Below, one piece after another: positions 1-10,078 of a stretch of DNA of 64,000 nt; positions within the stretch are counted from its first letter, which is position 1; each line of letters begins with the position of its first letter. Where the stretch lies: contig OY730170.1 in the NCBI GenBank assembly GCA_963422465.1, forward strand, positions 310,001-374,000, in the 5' to 3' direction. The translations under genes and the position numbers were made by a program. The notes under the pieces are model-generated. The model made no database searches and had not been told where the DNA came from. It was given only the letters and a program-made list of their open reading frames with translations. Source of the stretch: Lichina pygmaea. Lineage: Eukaryota; Ascomycota; Lichinomycetes; Lichinales; Lichinaceae.

Positions 1-2572
1 TCCTGCTGTAAGATTGTTCCTTGGTGTTCATCATCTTCCATGTAGTTTTTTTGTCAGCTTAGTATGTCTGCTCTCCTATTGTCTTGTCCGGGGGTGTACA
101 AGATCTTGAACTTGTGTTGCCCTAGGAGTTCAGCCCATCTGACTTGCCGTCTGTTCAGCTTCTTGGTTGTCGTGAACGTTGTCAGATTCTTGTAGTCTGT
201 AAGTGTCACGGTTCTGGCCCAGTTGCATATCTGGCACAAGCCACACACCTTGCCGGGAAGTCCCATCTGCACTGTTTGCCTGTTTGCTCCGCCGTTGCCT
301 GATCCCCTGCCTATAAGAACTTCTCCTGCTCCCCCAGCTTCTTCTCTTCTTTTCTCTTTTCCTTCCTCGTCTTTCGCCTTGTATATCAATCCAAGTCTCA
401 AGTCTCAAGCCAAGTCAGGTCAAGGTTACCAAATCAGTTAGGCTTGAGTTCTGCTCTGCCATTGCCTTGTCACAGTAAGAATGGTGAGTTCAGAACTGCT
501 TTCCGCATACACTCTCCAGTGTTCGAGTGCGTTGACGACTGCCAGTAGCTCTTTGTCGTGGATATTATAGTTTTGTTCTGCTTGTGACATTTTGCGTGAG
601 TAGTAGGCAACTGGGTGCTATTTGCCATCTGCCTGTTGGCATAGACATGCTCCCACCACTTGGTCTGAAGTGTCTGTTTTGATTTGTGTTGGCTGGCCTG
701 TCTTGAAGTTGAGGAGAACTGGTTCCTTGGCGCAAGCATCCTTGAGCTGTTGGAATACTTTTTGTTATCTCTCTGTCCACCAGTACTCCACGTCCTTCTT
801 TGTGAGTTCTGTCAGTGATGTTGCTGTCTGTGAGTAGTTCTTGATGAACTGTCAGTTGAAGTTGGCAAATCCTAGGAAGACTTGTACTTCCTTGACTGAT
901 GTCAGTGTTGGCCATTGCTGAATCACTTTGACTTTCTCAGAGTCAATCTTGATCTCTTTGATTCCTATGATGTATCCGAGGAATTCAACTTCCAGTTTGT
1001 TGAACTTGTATTTCTTCAGGTTGAGCTTGAGCCCTGCCTTTTGTAGGCATCGTAGAATATCCTTCACATGTTTGGTATGTTCCTGTTGTGTTTTCGAGTA
1101 GACAAGAATATTGTCCAGGTAGGCAATAGCTGTTTGGTCCAGGTGTGCTCTGATAACATTGTTGATCAATGCTTAACATGTTGTTGGTGTGTTTGTGAGT
1201 CCGAATAGCATAACCAGATACTTGTAGTGTCTGTATCAGGTTCTGAAAGCTGTCTTCCATTCTTCTCCTTCTTTCATGTGTATCAGGTTGTATGCTTCTT
1301 TCAAGTCCAGCTTGGTGAAGATTGTAGCTTGGCTGATCCTGTCTCACAATTCGTTCGCATTTGGCAACGGATATCAGTTCTTGATGGTAATGTTGTTGAG
1401 TTTCCTGTAATCCACACAAAGTTGAAGACTTCTGTCTTTCTTTGGTGCAAATAGTATTGGGTATTCTGCTGGTAATTGAGATTCTTGAATGAAACTCTTT
1501 TTCAGGTTTTCCTCCAGGTACTCGTGAAGTACTTGGAGCTTTTTCTCTGATAACTGGTAAATTGGTCCAAATCCTGGCTCCGTCCCTGGTTGTAACTTGA
1601 TCTTATAATCCCAAGGTTGGTGCTTAGGCAACACTGCTGTTGTTGTCTCTTCCTGAAAGAGGTTATCATACCCAGGTCAGTACTTTTCAGAGATCTCCAG
1701 AGAGTTAACAACTTCCTCTCTCTTCATCTCTGACTGTTTGGCCACCTGGTTCTGGGGTGTGCCTGTTGAGGTGGACCTCTTCTCTTGAGAGTTGTCCTTT
1801 CTGTCAGTGAGGTTCCACTAAGAACTCTTTCCCTTATCTGTCCACGTCTTCTACGGCTGGTAACAGGTCTGAGCTGTGTTGTTAGTGCAGTTCCTAAACG
1901 TGAGTACTCCTGTCCTCCAGTTAACAACTGGGTTGTACTTCTTTAGCCAAGGCATCCCCAAATAGATATCCTGAGTGGCCAACTTGACGATATCAAGGTG
2001 GATCCTTTCAGCATGGTGTCCGGTAACTATTTCCATTGGCTGTGTCTTATGGTAGACTAGCTCTGTCTGTCCATTTACTATCATGAGCTGATAGAGCTAC
2101 TGCTTGCGTCTTCTTCCAGTGCTGAGGGTGTTGTAAAGTTGTCTTGAAATGTAGTTCCCACTGGCTCCAGAGTCAACAAGTGTGTATGTCTGTACTGGCA
2201 TGTTGGCGTGTAGTGACACAGGCAATCACAGGTGCTTTGCGTTACTAGGGGTCATGTTGTTGAGCTTCTGATATCACCCCTTGACAAGAGAGTTCAGTCT
2301 TTTCCTGATTGAAGTGTTTTTCCACTGACTGGGTAATGGGTCCAGCCATTCCTATCAGTTCTGAGGAATCTGTTCATGAATTTATCTTGCTGATGCTTGT
2401 CACATCCAGGCTTGAGGCAGTACTGCCAATTGTTGATGTAGCAGTTGTGGTTGTTGCCTTGCTGTAGGAATATGAGGTGTTTGTGCTAATCATGTGTGTG
2501 CCCGGGGAATGTAGTGTGTTGGTGTTTATCCCAGAGATAGATCTCACACACATCCTTCTTGCAATTGACCTA
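1..2572 (-). mobile_element. Element C, left segment (Ty3/gypsy, continues before the window)
   Basis: This is the pol and gag-distal part of a Ty3/gypsy LTR retrotransposon lying on the minus strand. Read on the minus strand from 2572 downwards it gives the gag tail, the aspartic protease, reverse transcriptase and the start of RNase H. Integrase and the 3' LTR lie before position 1. The element resumes at 8794 after the insertion of element A, is interrupted again by the LINE at 9583-14886, and ends with its 5' LTR at 15533-15912. It differs from the A/B family in sequence throughout, so it is a separate family. Confidence 0.85.
54..2250 (-). pseudogene. Element C pol: protease, reverse transcriptase, RNase H start (broken)
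   Basis: The protease active site is seen near 2165-2200 on the minus strand as a VDSGASGNY motif and looks intact. Reverse transcriptase follows in pieces at about 1374-1634 (VPKKD-type and LCVDYRKLNN motifs) and 852-1169, where the catalytic YxDD box reads YLDN because the second Asp is changed. RNase H/connection sequence with a TTKKLNRRQVRWAELL motif lies at 54-401. Stops and shifts separate these pieces, for example TAA where a Gln (CAA) is expected near 1170 and TGA after the FANFN motif near 860. It cannot make a full polyprotein. Confidence 0.8.
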
Positions 2573-3004
2573 TGTTAAAGGCCGGGCCGGGTTCACACAG
2601 AAACTGGTACGGTCTGTTGCTTTGTAGGGCAGATTCTAGACAGGGACTTGGTAGAGGAATAGACAGGTGGGGTAACTCTCCTGTGCTATTGTCTCAGTAC
2701 GATGGATTCATATTGTGTATTGTGTTCAGCCTGGAGAGCTAATCCCTCCGGGCCCTTTGGGGGGTCTTTATACAGATGCCCCAAGGGGGGGGGTCTCCTT
2801 GAGGGGTATCATCCTTTTGCGTGGACAAGCTCCTCGCTTAGCTCCTGCTTGTCCACCGGACAAGCTCCTCGCTTAGCTCCTGCTTGTCCACCGGACAAGC
2901 TCCTCGCTTAGCTCTTGCTTGTCCACCAGATCAGTCGGATGTTGTTCTGTATGACTAACACTCCTCCCTCACTTACCTGGGCTGTTCTGGCCTAGGCCTT
3001 AACA
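2573..3004 (-). repeat. Element A 3' LTR
   Basis: The LTR is 432 bp and has TGTTAAAGGCC/GGCCTTAACA inverted ends. It contains three tandem copies of a 35-bp unit at 2823-2857, 2858-2892 and 2893-2927. Each unit begins GGACAAGC and ends GCTTGTCCACC, so every unit can fold on itself. The other LTR of the same element has two copies. Confidence 0.95.
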
Positions 3005-3089
3005 CTATCCCCTCTCTCCAAGGGTTCTGTCCTCAGATCCTTTTCGTTCCTGCTCCTCTTTTGCCATGAACCAAAGCCAGACAACTTGA

Positions 3090-3638
3090 ACTTGTCGTCG
3101 CAGTTTTCTCTCTTGTTGTATTGGCAAAATAGGCAAGGAATCGAAAATCGCATGTGGTGCTTGTTGTCGCGACCACGCCAAGTGTGTCATGAGCTCTGCG
3201 TCATCTTTTTGTTGTCGGTGTGTTGAGAAGGGTTGTCACTGCGACCTTCATCTCTCGGAATCAGAATGGAAGAAGATGGAGCTTGAGCGCAAGCAGCTCA
3301 AGGCTCAGCTGCGGGAGACTGATGACCAATTGTCAAAGTTGCTTCCCCAGCAGATCCACCTCTGCCGGCAGCTGGGTCGTCTCTCACAGAAGGAGGCTGA
3401 TGCCATCTGTCGTGAGCTGTCAGCCATCAAGGATCAAGAGTCCCTTGATGCTCAGGAACAAGAGGCCCTCCGCGTTATCCGTGAACAGGAGGTCTGTCAG
3501 GCTGCTGCTCCGCTGTCCTTTGAGGACATCTTCTCTTCGGAGGCTTTGGCTTCTCTCAAGCTGTTGTCTCCATCAGACCTGGTCGCTGCGGGTTTGCTTG
3601 GTGGTAATCCACCAGCTTCTGGTTCATCACAGAGCTGA
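3090..3638 (+). CDS. Antisense Zn2Cys6 / coiled-coil ORF carried by element A
   Basis: This open frame runs opposite to pol, between the chromodomain end and the 3' LTR. From 3153 it encodes six Cys in the spacing CX2CX6CX8CX2CX6C, which is exactly the GAL4-type Zn(II)2Cys6 binuclear cluster. A charged stretch rich in Glu/Lys/Leu follows (from SESEWKKMELERKQLKAQ to about 3480) and looks like a coiled coil. The C-terminal third has an LSFEDIF-like segment and ends NPPASGSSQS. The nearest in-frame ATG is at 3066, but TGA at 3087 separates it from the rest; element B has the same ATG and the same TGA, so this may be an ancestral CGA codon, or a spliced leader may be used. The frame is open in both copies although pol is broken in both. 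A DNA-binding regulator role is inference. Confidence 0.6.
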   Translation, partial: TCRRSFLSCCIGKIGKESKIACGACCRDHAKCVMSSASSFCCRCVEKGCHCDLHLSESEWKKMELERKQLKAQLRETDDQLSKLLPQQIHLCRQLGRLSQKEADAICRELSAIKDQESLDAQEQEALRVIREQEVCQAAAPLSFEDIFSSEALASLKLLSPSDLVAAGLLGGNPPASGSSQS

Positions 3639-3639
3639 A

Positions 3640-6600
3640 GTTTTCGGTTGGTTCCCACAAATTCTCCTCTTCATCAAATCCTAACCACTTCACCAGGTAC
3701 TCAGTTTTCCGTCTATTTCTTTGACTATCCAGGATTCTTTCAACATTGTACTCTTCTTCGTCATCCTCAAAGTTCCATTCTGTCTTGATCTCTGCGTCAC
3801 TGGGTACTGGTTCAAGCAGCGAGACGTGGAATACTCAGTGTATCCTTACTTTTCGTGGCAGTCTCAGTCAATAGTTGACCTTCCCAGTGCACTTCTCAAT
3901 TTCGAATAGTCTGATTCGTACATGGTCCAGCTTTTTGCTTGGTCACTTTGAGCACAGGTTTTTTGTTGATAGGTAGACCTTATCCCCCCTTTCCAGGGTT
4001 GGTCTCTTCAACCTTTTGTCGTGTAATCAGCGGGCGGTGGTGTTCTGGGCACAGTTGATTGTTGTTTTCATCATCTTGTGCATAGCAGCAAGTTTGCTAA
4101 CATTGACAATGTTGCCTCCTGCTGTTGCCTGCCATTGGGGGTTTCTTCCGTAGTTCGCAAAGAACAGTGTTGTCCCTGTCACGCTGTGTTGCTGGTTGTT
4201 GTACGCAAACTGGGCTATTGGTAGCAGTTCCACCCAGTTATCCTGCTGGTGGTTGATGTAGTGTTGTAGATACTGCTCTATTGTCTGGTTAGTCCGCTCA
4301 GTTTGTCTGTCGGTTTGTGGGTGGTAGGCTGTTGACATCCTTGTATCAATGCCAAGTTGCCTTGTCCACGTGTTCCAGAATTTCGAGGTGAAGAGTTTGT
4401 CTCGATCTGAGATAATTGTCTTTGGTAGCCCTCGGTGGCTTACCAGCTCTTTGAGTAGGACACTCGCAAGTTTGTTCGCGGTTCCTGACTCTTTCCACAG
4501 GACCAGGTGGGTGTATTTGGTGAGCTTGTCAACAACCACCAAAATGCTATCGTATACCACCTTTGTTGCTGGGTCTGTTGACTTTGGCAACTTGACCACA
4601 AAATCTATCATGATAGTTTCCCATGGTGCCTCGGGTAGGTCTATTTGCTGTGCCTGCCCGTAGGGCTTATGCCTTGATGGTTTGTTCTTCGCGCACTGTT
4701 CGCAGTTGCGGATGAACTCTATCACCTTGCGCTTCATTCTGTCGAAGCGGTAGTTCCTTTGGATTTTCTCCAAGGTTTTATCTTGCCCGGGGTGTCTGTG
4801 CAAAGGCCTGTCATGGTGCCTCTGGATCACCTCCTCTTGTGCTCTTTCTGGCACAATTTCCTTTTTGTTTGCTGTCTTGTGGCCAAGGGTAAGGAGTAGA
4901 CTCTTTGTTTCTGTTGTTGCCAGTTGGGGTTGGGTATAGACCAGGGTTTGTTCTTTTGTTGCTAGGATTGGGTGTTCCTCTGTTGTTTTCTCATCCATCA
5001 GGTCTGGTCGCCTGCTGAGAGTGTCCACTCAAGCATTTTCAGTGCCCTTCTGGTAGAGGATTTGGAAGTTGTATAATGCTAACAACTCTGCCCATCAAAC
5101 TTGTCATCAGTTTAGCTTCTTTGTTGTTGTGAAGTAAGCTAAGTTCTTGTGGTCTGAGTACATGTCTACCGTGTATTTTGCCCCCTCCAAGTAAGGCCTC
5201 CATTCTTGGAATGCGTCAACGATTACTAACAACTCTTTGTTGTGAACATCGTACCTCAGTTCTGGGCCAGAGAACTTTCTCGATCAATACGTGACAGGGT
5301 GTAAGCGGTTGTCGGCGTCTGGTTGACACAAGCAGGATCCCAATGCTTGGTCCGAGGCATCAGTTTCCAGAATGATCCTCTTCTCGGGATCAAATGATGC
5401 CAAAATGGGTGTGGAGATGAATTTATTCTTCAACTCCCGGAAGGCCACTTGTTGGCTCTCCCCCCACCTGAAAGATTTGTTCTTTCTGGTTAACTCTGTC
5501 AAGGCTACTGCTGTTCTTGAGTAGTCCTTGATGAATCATCAGTAGAAGTTTGCAAATCCTAGGAAGGATTGTACTTCTTTGAGGTTTTTGGGTGTTGGCC
5601 AGTCTTGTACTGCTGCTGTCTTTGTGTCGTCCATTCGGATTCCTTCTGTTGTCAGGATCGACCCCAAATATTCCACTTCTTTTGTGTGGAAAACACTCTT
5701 ATCCAGGCGTAACCTCATTCCTGCTTTCTGGAGTGCATGTAGGATCTTCTTGACATACTGTTTATACTCCTCCAAGGTTCCATTGGTGTATACCAAGACA
5801 TCGTTGATATAAGCGGTGACAAATATATCCAGGTATTATCAGAGGACAGTGTTAATAAGTGATTGGAATGTCACCAGTGCATTCGTAAGGCTGAACAGCA
5901 TCACAGTATACTTGTAGTGCCTGTACCTTGTACGAAAGGCTGTCTTCCATTCTTCGCTGTCTTTCATCCTAACCAGGTTGAAAGCACCTTGAATGTTGAA
6001 CTTGGTAAACTATTTGGCTCCTTGGATCCGGTCTTGGATTTCTGATATCAATGGCAGCGGGTAGCAGTTTTTCACTGTAATCATATTTAGCCACTGATAA
6101 TCAACACACAGTTGAAGTTTGCCATCTTTCTTTGGCACAAACAATATCGGGTATCCAGCTGGTGATGTTGAAGGTCTTATGAACTCTTTCACTAGGTTCT
6201 TGTCCAGGTAGTCTCTCAGGGCCTCAAGCTCTTTTGCTGACAGAGCGTAGATAGGGCTGTGTGTGGGTTTTTTTCTGTCTTCCAGCGGAATCTTGTGGTC
6301 CCACTCCTGATGTTCTGGTAGTGTTGTGATCGCTGTTTCTTCGAACATCTCCTGGTATTCTTTATACTCACTTGGCAACTGCGGTGCCTGAGTCTCACCC
6401 ACGGCGTCTTGCGTGGTGCAAAGTTGTTGTGTTTGGGGTTTCATCCAGGCCACACAGGCCTGCCCGCACTGGTGGTATTTCTTCCACTATGTCAGTGAGA
6501 TTTCTTTAATCGTCACCCCTGGTTCTGACGTGACCAGTGTTCTGTCCGGAAAGACTAGTTGCCTTCTTTTCCAGTCAATCCTTGGGTTTTGTTTTTCCAA

Positions 6601-7086
6601 CCACGGAAGTCCCAATATAACTTTGTGTGGTATCTGGACCAAGTTGAATTCCTCTGTTCTGATTGTCATGCCATGGACACTCAGTCTCAGACTCTTGGTC
6701 TCCTTCATCACTTGTCCCTTGTCCTTGGAGAGTGGTGTTCTGTCCACTACCGTCAACTGGTAGGGGTCTTTCTTGCCTTGGACTGGAACCTTGTTTCTTC
6801 TGGCAAAGCTTTCTGACATGAAGTTACCAGTCGCACCAGAGTTGATCATGGCCTTAGCCAACCACCCATTGACTCTGATCTTGATGTGAAAGTGCGGGCT
6901 GCAGGCTGTTGCGTCAAGGCTCAGCTTGACTCCTTCCTCCCGGGGTGTTGTCTTGCCTGCTCTTCCAGCCCCGGTTTTGAAGAGTGCTGCTAGTTTTTTG
7001 AGCCGCCTAGGCCCTGGGCCTGGCGCTCTACTGTGTGTTGTTTGCATTGTGTGGTGGTGTATCGTTCCCCCAGGTCTTGGTTGCAA
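3640..7086 (-). pseudogene. Element A pol: protease, RT, RNase H, integrase, chromodomain (broken)
   Basis: The protease region (6487-7086) has MINSGATGNF where DSGATGNF is expected, so the catalytic Asp has become Asn. Reverse transcriptase covers about 5539-6453; its YxDD box near 5800 reads YIND. Stops include TAG where Trp is expected after IQGAK (near 6010), a TGA-TGA pair after FANFY (near 5535), and TGA at Arg sites in the RNase H/connection region. Integrase is the best preserved part (4027-5028, 333 codons open), with the HHCC zinc site, the DDE residues (IDF, SDRD, QTERTNQTIEQ) and no stop. A chromodomain with YLVKWLGF and NLWEPTENF motifs follows at about 3650-3830, and its end abuts the antisense ORF. 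The polyprotein cannot be made as one chain. Confidence 0.85.
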
Positions 7087-7379
7087 TCATCAGCAATGTC
7101 TCTGACCTGTGTGATGCTGAGGGTATTGTCAACCTATCGTGGCACTTGCATCTCCCCTATTTCTGATAGGGTTGTGTCCTGTCGTCAAAGGACAGGTTTG
7201 TCAGGGACTGGTGGTGGCTGGGCTTCCTTGTCGTCAACCTGTTCCTCCATATAGCCGGTTGTGTCAAACTCGGAGATTAGGTCGTCCTCCCAGTGGATTC
7301 CATCAACCTTCCTTCAGACCTTGTCAAGGTGGTCCAAGGTTTCTTGGAGCATGTTCTCAAGTTTTTCAGTGTGTTGTCA

Positions 7380-8361
7380 GAGGTTGTCCTCCTCTCTGAG
7401 GAGTGCCGCCTCAGGGTGATTGTGGGGCAGTGTGCCTTGGGAGGCCCTCTGGGGCTTCTCCGTCTCCCTGCCTTTCCAGGCACTCGTGGTGTTCAACTGC
7501 TTCCCTTTGCCCTTCTTGTTCTTCTTCTTGCTCCTGCAGTTCACCGCGAGGTGGCCCACTTTCTGACAGTTGTAACACTTCCGTCTCCTTCTTTCGTGGT
7601 TCTGCTGCATTGATTTCCATGGGTACCAAGCTGTAGTTATCTTTGGCAGGTGTTGGCTTTTTCTTCACCCATGGTTTTATCTGCTTGCCTCACTTCTCAA
7701 GCTCTCTCTTGAACTGTCAGTCGTCGATGCGAGCTGCAGTCTTGATCATTTTGTAGAGCTCGGTTGGTCAGTCTCCTCGCATGATGTCATCCTTGACTTG
7801 TTCCTTGAGGCCTTGGTAGAATAGTGCTGTTAGTGCACTGTCTCCCCACTGGGTCCTCACTGCTAGTTGTTGGAACTTCGCCGCGAATTCCGATGCTGAT
7901 CCAGTTTGCCGCAGTGCTTGGAGCTTTCATTCTGTATCCCTTTCCTCGTCAAGGATCCCAAACATCTTTCTCATGGCTGTCTTAAAGGTTTTCAATCTTC
8001 CCATGACCTGTCAGGTATTGTCTTCTTGCTTCTTGGGGTCTGCCTGATTGTCTAGGTAATCCCTTAAGTAGATGTTGAACCAAGCGAAGGCTGGTCCTTC
8101 CAGGTAGGAGGCTGCAAATAGCACCTTCTCCTGGTCTGTCGGGAACTGGGCTGTGTTGAACCTATAGTAGAGCTCCAGTTGTGAGAAGAACAACTCCAGT
8201 CCTCCCCTGGATCCATCGTACCTCTTCGGGGCACCTACCTTCAAGGGCTTCAGGGGTAGGTTAACAATAGGTGCCGCCTGGACAGCCTGGGCCTGAGCCG
8301 CCTGAGCAGCCTGGGCTTGGGCCACCTGAGAAGGGGTAGGGCTTCGTGGATCCACCATCAT
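7380..8361 (-). pseudogene. Element A gag (broken)
   Basis: Gag starts at an ATG at 8361, 35 bp after the 5' LTR. The first 116 codons are open, with Ala/Gln repeats and then a capsid-like part (APKRYDGSRGGLELFF, FAASYLEGPAFAWF). Several stops follow, the first at 8011. A CCHC zinc knuckle (CYNCQKVGHLAVNC) with a basic tail is seen at about 7510-7575. The part before the zinc knuckle is readable only across stops or frame changes. Confidence 0.8.
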
Positions 8362-8396
8362 ATCGAGTCAGTGTCCTGTATGTTAGAGGCTGAAAC

Positions 8397-8793
8397 TGTT
8401 AAAGGCCAGGCTGGGTTCACACAGAAACTGGTACAGTCTGTTGCTTTGTAGGGTGGATTCTAGACAGGGACTTGGTAGAGGAATAGACAGGTGGGGTAAC
8501 TCTTCTGTGCTATTGTCTCAGTACGATGGATTTGTATTGTGTATTGTGTTCAGCCTGGAGAGCTAATTCCTCCGGGCCCTTTGGGGGGTCTTTATACAGA
8601 TGCCCCAAGGGGGGGGGTCTCCTCGAGGGGTATCATCCTTTTGCGTGGACGAGCTCCTCGCTTAGCTCCTGCTCGTCCACCGGACGAGCTCCTCGCTTAG
8701 CTCTTGCTTGTCCACCGGATCGGTCGGATGTTGTTCTGTATGACTAACACTCCTCCCTCGCTTACCTGGGCTGTTCCGGCCTAGGCCTTAACA
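8397..8793 (-). repeat. Element A 5' LTR
   Basis: The LTR is 397 bp with the same inverted ends as the 3' LTR. It carries two copies of the 35-bp unit (8647-8681, 8682-8716). Differences from the 3' LTR are almost all C/T or G/A. Confidence 0.95.
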
Positions 8794-9582
8794 ACCTAAT
8801 GTTTGTGGCAGGTGGTGCGGTAGGGTAAATGTCCTCTGTACCTTTGTAGTTATTCGTGGTAGGTGTAGTAGTGCTTTGTGCAAAACCTCTACTGTAGTTT
8901 GCTGTGCCGTAGGTTTTGTGGGTCCATGCTGTAAGCATAGCTTCCTTGTAGTATTTCTTCTTTGATAGACGTGGGTTCATCTCAGTCTCCATCAGAGGTG
9001 GTTAAGGGCTCCTGTCCCTTGTCCTGACCTGTCTGTTCTGGTAGGTCCTTGCCTCCTGATGTTGCCAGTTGGTGGGCTACTTCCAATGTCTGATCGTAGT
9101 TGTCCTATTGTTCAAGAGATAGCTGAGCCTCTCCTGGTAGATCCTCTGGCTTGATGACATTCCAGTCTCCATCAAGTGTATTTAGTTGCTGTCAGTGCAC
9201 CTTGTTCTTTGAACAACAGTCTCTCACCATGTGGCCTAGCTTACCACAGGCATAGCACTTCAGTGCTTTCCCCTTCTTGTTGTTCCTTCCTTTTGTGAAC
9301 CTTCCCTTGTGGTGGACTACATCCAGTTCCATGGGTGCATAGCTATATAGGTCATGTGGCGGTGTCTTGTTAGGCAGCTTGTAGTGGTTGCTTACATGCT
9401 ATGTGGGGTGGCTGTATCCTCCGTCATGGCATTTCTCCATCGCTTGCTGGAATAGTTTGTCATCGATGTTGATTACTTGTGTGATGAGCTCGTCCAGTGT
9501 GTTGACCGCTTATCTGTCAAAGGTGATTTCATCCTTCATGTTTTCCTTGAGTCCATGTCAGTACATGACTATCAGGGCATCA
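8794..9582 (-). mobile_element. Element C, middle segment (gag)
   Basis: This is gag of element C between the element A insertion and the LINE insertion. The minus strand at about 9186-9256 encodes a CCHC zinc knuckle (CYACGKLGHMVRDC), with capsid-like sequence further right. In-frame stops are present, for example directly after the zinc-knuckle tail. Its last 12 bases (9571-9582) are the left copy of the LINE target-site duplication. Confidence 0.85.
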
Positions 9583-10078
9583 GAAAACTCTTCCCAGAAC
9601 CACGTTCTTCAAGGACCATCAATTTTGACAAACACCACAGTTTGTCATATGTTCTGGAAAACAGCCGAGTTCCTCTCTGAAACCACCCAAACCTTAAGGT
9701 GAAAACCCATCACCTTTGAGAATCACACCTGTTTGTCAAAAGTTGTGATCTTGAATCCACGATCTTCTTCAACAACCAGCAATCTACCCACAACCAGAGA
9801 GAGAGTCTCAGGATAAGAGGAATGGTTAGAGTCTGACTGACTCTGGAGCTAGCAGAGTCTTTGGCTCAAGGAAAGTCTAGATAGGGGGTCTGGTCCCTAG
9901 TCTAGGTTAATACTTCTAGCTTTGCCCAGAGCTTAGTTGGAAAAAGCTGCCCAGGAAAGTCTAGTCTTGGGGATTGGTCCCAGGACTAGATTATTACTGC
10001 TGGGAAACCAGGTGACTCTTCTTTCTGGCAGTACTCTGCAGACAGGAAACACCCAACCAGTGCCAAACAATCTCTAAC

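Larger units (their letters stand above)
2573..8793 (-). mobile_element. Element A: complete chromodomain Ty3/gypsy retrotransposon
   Basis: This is a 6.2-kb LTR element on the minus strand, bounded by LTRs at 8397-8793 (5') and 2573-3004 (3'). Both LTRs start TGTTA and end TAACA with matching inverted tips. The 5 bp before it (2568-2572) and after it (8794-8798) are both ACCTA, a clean target-site duplication. The order on the minus strand is gag, protease, reverse transcriptase, RNase H, integrase, chromodomain, then a purine tract (GGAGAGAGGGGATAG) next to the 3' LTR. It sits inside the gag region of element C. The LTR pair differs at many transition sites and in repeat number, so the insertion is not very recent. 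Confidence 0.95.

Noticed and set aside
2823-2927. Regular repeats resembling a CRISPR array
   Set aside because: The copies are directly adjacent with no unique spacers, lie inside LTRs, and the genome is eukaryotic.
3640-7086. Idea that TGA is recoded (for example as Arg or Trp) in these elements
   Set aside because: Host genes in the window (eIF5, AKR1, SRP receptor beta, Kre9/Knh1) end with TGA, and B also has TAG stops and stops specific to it; mutation explains the pattern.
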